Positions 55,585 through 64,000 of a stretch of 64,000 nt of DNA are shown piece after piece. Position 1 is the first letter of the stretch. Each line of letters begins with the position of its first letter. This DNA is from Oncomelania hupensis (Eukaryota > Mollusca > Gastropoda > Littorinimorpha > Pomatiopsidae): positions 186,001 through 250,000 of the forward strand of contig JBAHVR010000295.1 of the NCBI GenBank assembly GCA_036898135.1, in the 5' to 3' direction. The position numbers and the translations under genes are program-made. The notes beneath the pieces were generated by a model. The model was not told the origin of the DNA. It saw only the letters and a list, made by a program, of their open reading frames with translations, and did not search any database.

Positions 55585-56186
55585 TGTTACTTTTTAACCA
55601 ATAGTTGATTCAGCCCAAATGCTTGAATCTTGATAAGTGTAACTCAGATTCGTTTATCCACGCAGACTGTTCACTCGAACTCTGCAACAGGGCAGGAGTC
55701 GTCGTATTTAGTTTTCCAACTTAATCAGCAAACATCTACAACTACAAACAAGATCGCTTTCCGAAAATCATTTCAAATATCATCACCAAAAATCATCATA
55801 AATCAAAATCACTCTCACTATATCTGTACCCACAATCAGACAGCGCGTTTTTTATATAGCCTCTCTGCAATCGAGAAAAAGATCGAATATTCTAGCATGA
55901 CGCAATAAAACTCGTCACCGGAACTATGCACTGTCTTGCTACATATAACCTTATTTAAGATAGAAGAATATCTTAGCTATTATTAGATTTATCTAGATGC
56001 TTCGGTGGATAGTAAACAAATAATTCCAAAAAATTCTCAACAATATCGATCGACGAAAATTACTAATTGTACAAAGCTTCTTCTAAGAAGAACGCAAATT
56101 CAAATCAAAGGTAAATAATTTTTATACTCTGTTACTGTATGCTTTCCAAAACAAAATGATCTATCGTGCACGTCTCAAACGTAACA
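55585..56186 (-). mobile_element. 3' LTR of Gmr1-like element 3 (family C)
   Basis: 602 bp, TGTTAC ... GTAACA. On the minus strand it directly follows the purine tract at 56187-56200. It is the only family-C LTR here without an insertion, so it served as reference for the copies at 1-584 and 27997-31182. Confidence 0.85.
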
Positions 56187-56200
56187 TTACCCCCTACACA
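56187..56200 (-). promoter_or_regulatory. Polypurine tract of element 3
   Basis: The minus strand reads TGTGTAGGGGGTAA right before the LTR start TGTTACG. Confidence 0.75.
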
Positions 56201-58395
56201 AGAAGAAATTTACTTAATTTCTGTCATCAACATTGAGACGCAATGCACAAAGAAATTCCAGAATTAAAACTTATTTCAGAGTTTCTGGATACTTTCAGTG
56301 TTCTTTCATCCGCACGGCAACGATGCCCTCGTCCGTTAAGGTTGTCATCGGCACAGGATCAAAGACATTGATCTCGTAGACTTTCCTGAGTCAGTGCATC
56401 CTCTATTGCTTCCTTCTTCCATCGAATGTCCGACGAAATCGATGTTGTCGGTTCCTAGAATGCACTTGCTAGGTCTCACTGTCAAGTTGGCGTCTGTTAG
56501 ACGGTGAAACAGTTCCCTCAAGGTCTTCAGATGCTCCTTCCAGGTCTTGGTGTGGACTAGCAGGTCGTCCCAGTAACACCAGACGTTGTCCATCCATTTG
56601 AGCATCTTCCTGGTAGCGTCCTGGAACCAATTCATGGTAGCGCCGCTGTTGACCATGCCAAAGGGCATCCTTAGGCATTTGGAGTTATAAAAACAGTCTT
56701 TGGTATGTCCTGTTTACGCACGGAAACTTGCCAATATCCGTTGCTGAGGTCAATCTTTGAGAAAATGTAACAGGTCTGCTGCAGTAGGCATCGGCTCATG
56801 GTCGAAAACGGACATCTTGTTAACCTTCCTGTAGTCAATGCATACTATGTTGCTCCCGTCCTTCTTCTTCACGACCACGACAGGGGACGCGTAGGGGGAA
56901 CTGGACTCCCTGATGATGCCCATCTTCAACATCTTATCGATGTCTTTCTTCAAGGATTCGCGAGCCTTGAAAGGGATCGGGAAGGGTTTGGGTCGAACGT
57001 GGATATCTGAAGTAAGGTGGACACACGTTCGAACAAAGTTGTAGAGCCTGGAACATCACTGAAGTTATTGGGAAACTCGCACATAAGGTTCTTAAGCTCC
57101 ATTTTTTGACCTTCCGTCAGGCTTATTCCTAGCTTAACATCATCGATGCCTTCTTTGCTGTGGAAGTCTCCAAGTTCCAACAGTTCCTCGCTGTCAAAGC
57201 TGTCGTCAATCTCAGCTTCTGTTGCTGCGTGTACAGTATCTGGCGGACTTTCCACGTACAGCTTAAGGAGGTTGGCGTGGTATATCTTAGAATGCTGGCC
57301 GACCTTTACCTTGTGGTCGTTGATTCCCACCACAGCTTCCACTTCGTACGGGCCTTTCCATTGTTTCAGTAACTTATTGTGATCGGTAGGTAGCAGCACC
57401 AGCACTTTATTGCCTAGTTTGAACTTCCTGTTCACACCCCTACGATCATAGTAGTGTTTTCCACATTCCTGGGACTTCTTCAGGTTTTTTCTGGCTATCT
57501 CGAGAGTCTGCTCCAGCTTCTCCCGTAGCTCAAACAAGTATTGGTAGCTGTTTTTCACCTCTGGGGTGTCTATTGCTTTCGTCCAGTTCTTTCAGGATGT
57601 GCATCGGCCTTCGGATGGTTCTTCCGCACAACAACTCGAACGGAGAAAAGCCGATGGACACCTGCGGTACGTCTCTGTAGGCGAACAGTAGGGCGTTGAT
57701 GTAGCGATGCCACTGTCTGGGCTGCCTGCTGAACAGTTTCTTCAGAGTGGACTTTAGCGTAGCATTGAACTTCTCGAAGAGCCCATTGCACATTGGATGG
57801 TAGGGTGTCGAAGTCAAATGCCGGACGCTCAGCTGTCTGTTGACCTCCTTCATGCAGCCACAGACGAACTGCTTCGAGGTCTGTCAGGATTTCTTTAGGC
57901 ACTCCAAGTCTGCTGAACATGTCCACCAGCGCCTTTGCTACAGTCTCCTTGCCAATCTTCTTCAGAGACACTGCTTCTGAGTACCGAGTCTCTTAGTCCA
58001 CTTAGGTCAGTACCCATCGGTGACCTTCTTCACTCGGAGGTTTTATTTCGCCAATTAAGTCTAAGGCCACCCTCTTGAAAGGTCGGTGATCAGTGGCATC
58101 CTCTGCATAGGCACTTTAGGGGCCCCTTCCTCGAGGTATGGTCTTCTGGCAAATGTCACATGATCGGCTAAACAGCTGACGTCCGCATGAAGCCCTGGCC
58201 AGTAGCACACAGCTTGTATTATGCCCAGGTGACCTCCCATGATGGTGTCGTCAGCAACTCCATTACTTGGCGCCTTAGGGGTAACGGTACCAAGACTTGA
58301 CGTAGTGGTTTCCCTCCGTAGACCGTGCCACTGCCTTTGGTCACGTGGTCTTGGCAGTTCCTGTACTTGTTTAAAGTACCATCAGCTTCCTGGAA
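56201..58395 (-). pseudogene. Pol remnant of Gmr1-like element 3
   Basis: The minus strand in several frames: integrase (KALVDMFSRLGVPKEILTD near 57920, HPMCNGLFEKFNATLKSTL near 57790, SIGFSPFELLCGRT near 57650), a linker (KLGNKVLVLLPTDHNKLLKQ, WKGPYEVEAV), the RT lead-in (NNFSDVPGSTTLFERV), RT (SPYASPVVVVKKKDGSNIV near 56900, MPFGMVNSGATMNWFQ near 56665, and a YWDD active-site box near 56570). It then stops after LTVRPSKCILG; RNase H is missing, deleted next to the 3' LTR. Integrase again lies upstream of RT. At least five frame breaks. Confidence 0.85.
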
Positions 58396-59385
58396 CTAGA
58401 TTAGCTTATCTCTGTCGACGATGGCGGCTTTGGAGCTGTCGGCGACCTTCGGTGGCGTAAACGTCCTGTCTCTATTGGCCTGGGCCCTTGTAAATACAGC
58501 ACCTATGATCTCTGGTCGGTAGGGATGAGCCAGAGTAGACACACTATCCCGTAGCAGCTCTGTAAGGTCTTCATCGGGAAATGGTAATGGATACTCCTCT
58601 GCAACCTCGACGTGTTGAGCTGAGGCAGGACTCCAATCTGGATCGGGGTCGTCAGGTCGTCTCGCGCCGGCGATATTCCCGATCATCAAATCGTACAGCG
58701 GCTTCATCACGCAAACCGCTTCTACTTCGCCAATGTAGAAATGGGTGATGATTTGAATCTTCGCAACTGGGGCTATCACACACTTGCTGTCGGCCATGAG
58801 TGTCCATTTAGAATCGCCAGTGAACTGTTCTTTAGCGATTAGATCGTCTCTGACGCTGACCCAATTGCATCCTGAGTCTCTTAGGACAGTCACTTCATGA
58901 TTTCCGACGCGTCCCTTGGAAACAGGCATGTTCTGGACGGTCACAGCTGCGCTGGCGACGACGGGAATGGATTTCCCGTTGGCAAGGAGAAGTTGGCCAT
59001 CGGTCATGCACTCTTCCACGTCCGCAGGAGTAGTTGCGCGCTCGATCTCACTCGGAAGAATGACGCTCCCGCAGCACACTTGATGGTCAGAGCTACTGGT
59101 TTGCCGACGATTGAAGAAATACCTCCGCGCGGTTGTCCGCCGCTGCATTGTCCGTATTGCTCTGCTGTTCACTCCCTTTGTTTTGAGGACAGTTTGCAGC
59201 TCTGTGACGTTGGAGGTGAAACAGCCTCTTGATTGCCCTTCCTTGGAAGGTGGCGTGGAGTTCATCTGTCCTTGACTGGTCTGGTTCCCCTGGATCTGGT
59301 TCCCATGGTTTCCAGTCTTCTGAAAATATTTCATCGCCCAGTGTCTTCCCGTGAGCGATGAGATATTTTTCAGCAGCCTCAGCAA
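58396..59385 (-). pseudogene. Protease region of Gmr1-like element 3
   Basis: 329 open codons. A scrambled zinc-knuckle region (QSRGCFTSNVTELQ) is followed by an aspartic protease: VTVLRDSGCNWVSVRDDLI, with DSG in place of DTG, as in many retroelement proteases. It ends AVFTRAQANRDRTF, which corresponds to the MQTRASVGK region that follows the protease in element 1. A stop at 58396 precedes the integrase part. Confidence 0.75.
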
Positions 59386-59419
59386 CGATCTTTCAGCGTC
59401 TGCAACTGTCCCTAGAGCA

Positions 59420-60158
59420 GACGTTGAAAATGTGCTCCCTCATGATCAGGTCATGGAGACTGTCGTAAGTCTTCCCTTTGCCTGATAATTCCACCCATTT
59501 GTGAAGGTATGACGACAGGCGCTCTGCTCCACAAACTGATTTGGCGTCTCGTCTGACAGAGGCCGGCATTCACGAAAACGTTTACGGTAGCCCTTCTCTG
59601 TAAAATTGTAGCACTGCAATAGGGCCTCTTTCAAAACGTCACAGTGTTTGGCGTCATCGTTCGACAGTCTGGTGTAAGCTTCGAGTGCTTGCCTCGTCAG
59701 AAGTGCACTTAGTCGAATCGCCTAATCTTGAGGTTGCCAGTTAGAGCTTTCATCGAACCTTTCGAATCTCGCCAGATAATTATCGATCGGGTCCTTCCCG
59801 TCGACGAACGCTGGTAATTTTGGAGCCTTGTGGTCGCTGATAACTTGTTGCGCGTGCTGTTGTTGTTGGATGCACGCCATTTCTAACTCGAAACGACGCT
59901 CAGCTTCCATTTCCACTCTTTTTGGCGACGCTGCACTTCTAGTTCTCTCTCTTCTTGGCGACGCTGCCCCTCGAGTTCTCTTTCTTCTCGGGGACGCTGC
60001 CCTTCTCTTTCTTGACGTTTATGTTCTAATTCTAATTCTTTACGCCGACGTTGCTCTTCGAGTACTCTTTCTTGTATTCTCTTCTGAGACTTGACGTACT
60101 CTGTCAGCTGTTTGCCCTTTACATTCAGTTCAAATCCTTTCTGCCAGAAGTCAGCCAT
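59420..60158 (-). pseudogene. Gag remnant of Gmr1-like element 3
   Basis: The minus strand starts MADFWQKGFELNVKGKQLTE at 60158, runs into a charged repeat (ERELEGQRRQEERELEVQRR, likely coiled coil), shifts frame near 59900, continues as capsid (VDGKDPIDNYLARFERF) and ends with a SCAN-like part (FTEKGYRKRFRECRPLSDET near 59600). Two or more frameshifts. Its 5' LTR is absent: recognisable sequence stops near 60170 and LINE sequence begins by 60240. Confidence 0.8.
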
Positions 60159-60239
60159 CTTCCTCTGAAAACTATTCCGTCTCTTTTCAAATTATTAAAA
60201 CACGTTTAAAAAAACGTTTAATTTTACCTCTGACAATTC

Positions 60240-61004
60240 TCAAGATTATAACATTTTGTTCTCATTATTTGAACTTGATGATGCCATTAATAAAAGTGCA
60301 GATTCAGCAGTTGGACCGGATGATGTGCATTATCAATTTCTACTACATTTAACAAGGTACTAACGGTCTCAACTGCTCGACATATTCAATCAGATTTGGA
60401 TCACTGGCACCTTTCCTCCCTCTTGGAGAAAGGCCATTATTGTTCCCATTCCTAAACCTGGCAAAGACCATACGAATCCCACAAACTACAGACCAATAGC
60501 CTTAATGTCCTGCTTATGCATGACGCTGGAAAGAATGGTTTATTCTCGTTTACTGTGGTATCTCGAGACCAATAATATATTATCCAACACTCAATGTGGC
60601 TTTCAAAGTGGCAGAATTACTGTTGATCACCTGGTGCGACTAGAAACTTTTATCCGTAACGCGTTCGTCCATGGTGAACATGCTGTTGCCATCATGTTTG
60701 ATTTGGAAAAAGCATATGATGCCACATGGAAATATGGCATTCTTTCAGATTTGCAAGAAATGGGACTGAAGGGGCATTTACCTTTGTTTATATCCAATTT
60801 CCTAACGGACAGAATTTTTCAGGTTAAGGTTGGAGAATATTTATCTGATATGAGAGAACAGGAGATGGGGGTGCCTCAGGGTAGTATCTTGTCTCCCTTG
60901 CTGTTTAATATTAAAATAAATAATATTGTTCGTTCAGTGAATCGGGCAATTGACAATTCTTTGTTTGTTGGCGACTTTGCATTTCTGGCCAGCAGTATAC
61001 TTTC
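60240..61004 (+). mobile_element. I/Nimb-like LINE, reverse transcriptase portion
   Basis: Plus strand: LDDAINKSADSAVGPDDVHY, a stop/frame change near 60361, VPIPKPGKDHTNPTNYRPIA, LERMVYSRLLWYLETNNILS, VAIMFDLEKAYDATWKYGIL (catalytic D), MGVPQGSILSPLLFNIKIN, and NSLFVGDFAFLASS at the active-site box. That box reads FVGD instead of FADD, so one catalytic aspartate is lost. It breaks off near 61004 where an L2-like LINE starts. Confidence 0.82.
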
Positions 61005-63535
61005 TTCAGCATTTACAGGCCACCATACACCAAAAAAAATAGGCTGACGGACAAAATGTTTGTTGATGAATTTCCTGGCCTACTTGATATGTACATGTCG
61101 CGTGACAGAATGTTTGTATTGGGGGATTTTAATTTGCATTTCGACCGGCAGGACGACACATACGTTAAGGGGATGACCAACCTGCTTGAGAGCCATGGCA
61201 TGGAGCAGCTTGTTTGCACCTCCACCCGTAAGAGTCAGCACATCGTCGACTGGGTTGCCACCAACTGTTCCGCGGTCGTGAATGACCTCACTGTGGAGGA
61301 TCGAGACATATCCGATCACTTCTGTGTCACGCTTGACCTCTCGGTTCGCAAACCAGCGACTAAAAGCAAGATTGTGACTTCTCGGAACTTGAAGAGAATC
61401 GACATTGTCGCGTTTAAATCCGACGTGTCTCACTACCTTGCAGCTCTTGATTCTGATGCCAGCGTGACGGCCGACTCGTACAGCCGCTGTCTTCGTCTGG
61501 TCCTTGACGAGCACGCGCCGTCTGTCACGCGACGCGTCTCGGAGCGCATGAGTGCTCCGTGGATGACGCCTGCAATTAAGCAGGGAAAGCTCGACCGCCG
61601 TCGCGCCGAGCGTAGGTGGAAAGAGACCGGTCTGACGGTCCATCGTCAGATCTACGCACACCACCGAAACCTCGTTAGCCGCGCGATTCGCGACGCTAAG
61701 GCAACATACGTCGGTGATAGAATCGCCGCTGCTACCAATTCGCGAGAACTTTTCCGCCTCAGCAGTGAGCTGATGGGTGTGGCTGCGAACGGGGTGCTTC
61801 CTGCCACTATTCCTCCAGAAAGTCTTCCCGGGGTGTTCAGCGAGTTCTTCATCGGCAAGATCGAGGACATCAGACAAAGTCTCGATTCTGGTCCTCCCGT
61901 TGATAGATCTTTTGACTCGCTGGGCTTCTCGGGAACACCGCTAAGTGCTTTCCAGCCAGTGACCGAGGCGCAGGCAAAAACGATCATTTTCAGCATGCCC
62001 AAGAAGTCTTGTTCTCTTGACCCTATCCCATCATCTCTGTTTTATGAATGCCTGGACGAAATTCTCCCTACCATCACCACTATCATGAACACTTCTCTGT
62101 CTTCTGGTTCTATTCCCCCGTCTTTTAAACATGCTCTCGTCATCCCGCTCTTGAAAAAGCCAAATCTCGACCCCGAGATTCTAAAGAACTACCGCCCAGT
62201 CTCCAATCTTCCTTTCCTGTCCAAGGTACTCGAACGCATCGTGCTCTCTCAACTTCTACCTCACCTGCAAACTCACAACATGTTGGAACCGTTCCAGTCC
62301 GCCTATAGAAAGAGCCACAGCACCGAGACCGCGTTGCTACGTGTGGTCAACGACCTGCTTCATGCAGCGGATAGAGGTCGCGTGTCCATTCTGGCGTTGC
62401 TAGACCTCTCAGCCGCGTTTGACACCATTGACCACACGATACTGTGTGATCGCCTCGAGACGGTTTTTGGTTGCACTGGAACGGTTCTTGCATGGTTCCG
62501 TTCATACCTTTCTAAACGAACTCAGTCTGTCCTTGTTAACAATACTCAGTCTATTCCTTCTCCTTTGAAGTATGGTGTGCCACAGGGTTCCGTGCTTGGG
62601 CCTGTACTCTTCACTATGTACACCCAACCGTTAAGCTCTATCATCAAGACTTTTGACCACCTTTACCACTTCTTTGCCGATGACACTCAACTACAAAACT
62701 CTGCTATTCCGGCCGATATCCCGGAACTTGCTTCCGACCTGTCGCGTTGCATTAACTCGGTTGCTGACTGGATGAGCACAAACAAACTGCAGATGAATAA
62801 TGATAAAACCGAGGTGATCGCCATTGGCACAAGTAGTAAACTTCAGCAGTTATCAACACACTCCCTAAGCTTGATGAACAACAATATAGAATTTTCCAAA
62901 TCAGTTCGAAATCTTGGCGTTCATATTGATGAATGTCTTTCCTTGGACACTCACATCAACAACATGTGCAAAACCTTGAATTTCCACCTTCGTAGAATTG
63001 GCAAAATCAGACAATATCTTTCAATGGAATCATCAAACAAACTTGCTGTGGCCTTCATTCTCTCTCGTCTTGACTTCTGCAATTCCCTCTTAGCTGATCT
63101 TCCTGAAAACAAGCTCCTCAGACTTCAACGCATCCAAAACAACGCTGCCCGTCTTGTCCTTCGTCAGTCTCGACGTTCTAGTGCCTCTTCTGCCCTGACA
63201 ACTTTACACTGGCTCCCTGTTAAAGCTCGAATTGACTACAAGATTGCCTCTCTCTGCTATCAGTGCCTCCACTCTGAAACATTCTCTTCCTATCTCTCCG
63301 AACTCCTCAGCCCCTATAGGCCAACACGCACTCTCCGATCACAAGATGCATCCCTCCTTACAGTTCCTAGATACTCCCTTAATAGTTTTGGTAAAAGGTC
63401 CTTTTCCCGGTATGCCCCAGCTCTATGGAACTCCCTGCCGTCCGACCTTCGTCTTGCCCAGTCCCATTCATCGTTCAAGAAATCACTGAAGACACACCTG
63501 TTTTTGAAACATCTGTGAATAAATGTGTATGTATG
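61005..63535 (+). mobile_element. 5'-truncated L2-like LINE
   Basis: Begins mid-endonuclease (IYRPPYTKK, in frame with the ORF below) right at the end of the I-like fragment and runs through a full RT to a short 3' UTR, followed by GA-repeat sequence. The 5' truncation is the usual outcome of LINE integration. Confidence 0.85.
61056..63518 (+). CDS. L2-like LINE ORF2: endonuclease C-terminus and reverse transcriptase
   Basis: 820 open codons without a break; the frame is open a little further upstream (to about 61005) and the Met at 61056 is not the native start. Endonuclease part: RMFVLGDFNLHFDRQDD and, near residue 88, DISDHFCVTLDL (catalytic D and H of the APE-type nuclease). The RT core starts about residue 300: NYRPVSNLPFLSKVLERIV, LALLDLSAAFDTIDHTIL (catalytic D), YGVPQGSVLGPVLFTMYTQP and FFADDTQLQ near residue 542. 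The C-terminus (RLQRIQNNAARLVL, LHWLPVKARIDYKI, ALWNSLPSDLR, SFKKSLKTHLF) is typical of L2-type LINEs. The intact frame suggests a fairly recent insertion. Without the endonuclease N-terminus the copy cannot be autonomous. Confidence 0.9.
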   Translation: MFVDEFPGLLDMYMSRDRMFVLGDFNLHFDRQDDTYVKGMTNLLESHGMEQLVCTSTRKSQHIVDWVATNCSAVVNDLTVEDRDISDHFCVTLDLSVRKPATKSKIVTSRNLKRIDIVAFKSDVSHYLAALDSDASVTADSYSRCLRLVLDEHAPSVTRRVSERMSAPWMTPAIKQGKLDRRRAERRWKETGLTVHRQIYAHHRNLVSRAIRDAKATYVGDRIAAATNSRELFRLSSELMGVAANGVLPATIPPESLPGVFSEFFIGKIEDIRQSLDSGPPVDRSFDSLGFSGTPLSAFQPVTEAQAKTIIFSMPKKSCSLDPIPSSLFYECLDEILPTITTIMNTSLSSGSIPPSFKHALVIPLLKKPNLDPEILKNYRPVSNLPFLSKVLERIVLSQLLPHLQTHNMLEPFQSAYRKSHSTETALLRVVNDLLHAADRGRVSILALLDLSAAFDTIDHTILCDRLETVFGCTGTVLAWFRSYLSKRTQSVLVNNTQSIPSPLKYGVPQGSVLGPVLFTMYTQPLSSIIKTFDHLYHFFADDTQLQNSAIPADIPELASDLSRCINSVADWMSTNKLQMNNDKTEVIAIGTSSKLQQLSTHSLSLMNNNIEFSKSVRNLGVHIDECLSLDTHINNMCKTLNFHLRRIGKIRQYLSMESSNKLAVAFILSRLDFCNSLLADLPENKLLRLQRIQNNAARLVLRQSRRSSASSALTTLHWLPVKARIDYKIASLCYQCLHSETFSSYLSELLSPYRPTRTLRSQDASLLTVPRYSLNSFGKRSFSRYAPALWNSLPSDLRLAQSHSSFKKSLKTHLFLKHL

Positions 63536-63574
63536 AGTTTTGGAGTGAGGCGAGGGAAGAGGGGGATGGGGGGA

Positions 63575-63576
<2 letters not shown>

Positions 63577-63624
<48 letters not shown>
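63577..63624. repeat. (GA)n microsatellite
   Basis: About 23 GA units directly after the L2-like LINE 3' UTR. 63625-64000 is AT-rich with a short GTGTGT(AT) stretch near 63797-63825 and no gene recognised. Confidence 0.9.
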
Positions 63625-63627
<3 letters not shown>

Positions 63628-64000
63628 TCAATAATTTTTCGGCATGGGTCGTTCTGTCTGTCGAGGTGTAGGCTATGAAAATTATTTTCTTACGCTGGAG
63701 TCTTTCATTTTAAATTTTGGCCATTTTAATTATTTTAATTTTTGTTTTAAATACGTAATATTTTATAAGACGGTTAAATCCGTAATTTCATTCTTTGTGT
63801 GTGTATGTGTGTGTATGTGTGTGTGTTTGTGCAATGCAATGTTATGTGCAATACGTTTTAGTACGATGTCATTTTGTTTTATCACATACTTTTTAAAATT
63901 CTGTCTATGGTTTGGTTTTGTGATGAGCATGTAAAATCAATTATTTCTTAGCTTGTGCGATTTATATATTGTATTTGTAACCACTGTACCCATTTTGCCC

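Noticed and set aside
61080..62002. 265- and 116-codon frames on the minus strand within the L2-like LINE
   Set aside because: They are antisense to a continuous 820-codon RT frame with recognised motifs.

Overview
The window is animal nuclear DNA, most likely from a lophotrochozoan and probably a mollusc. There are no operons. It has spliced exons with GT/AG borders, long introns, and a dense mix of non-LTR retrotransposons (L2-like, CR1-like, Rex1-like, an RNase H-bearing I/Nimb-like family and an RTE-like family), Ty3-type LTR elements, a Tc1 transposon, terminal-inverted-repeat (TIR) elements and microsatellites. The taxon is an inference from this repeat mix and from the AIG1-type GTPase; no marker gene fixes it.

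The only host gene I can support lies on the + strand. It is an AIG1/GIMAP-like GTPase gene with four exons: A 26400-26579, B 40018-40448, C 40767-40968 and D 54612-55066. Splice phases agree across all three introns (0, 2, 0). They imply one transcript encoding two GTPase units in tandem, each made of a P-loop exon plus a second exon. The two introns inside the units (13.4 and 13.6 kb) are filled with transposons; the intron between units is 318 bp.

Left of the gene (1-17440) is a repeat mosaic: an LTR piece at the edge, a 48-bp tandem array, an I/Rex1/RTE-like LINE mosaic (3430-5634), a foldback (6400-6613), an I-like LINE (8190-9375), an RTE-like LINE split by a 1.87-kb TIR element with a 9-bp target duplication (10092-12725), SINE-like copies (one carrying a 1.2-kb minisatellite), and a second TIR element (15040-16229). 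From 17441 to 25819 lies a complete, young Ty3/Gypsy element of the Gmr1 type (minus strand, integrase upstream of reverse transcriptase), with near-identical LTRs and one in-frame TAG.

Intron 1 of the AIG1 gene holds a multi-level nest (CR1-like LINE inside a solo LTR inside an RNase H LINE), the most complete RTE-like LINE copy, an I-like LINE fragment and several repeats. Intron 3 holds a second Gmr1-like fragment, a Rex1-like LINE, a Tc1 transposon with an open transposase gene, and a gag fragment with an LTR and a perfect tRNA-Pro primer site. Right of exon D are a third, decayed Gmr1-like element (55585-60170) and an I-like/L2-like LINE junction (60240-63535). Three Gmr1-type lineages on one strand within 64 kb, and the tandem-unit AIG1 gene, are the main points of interest.
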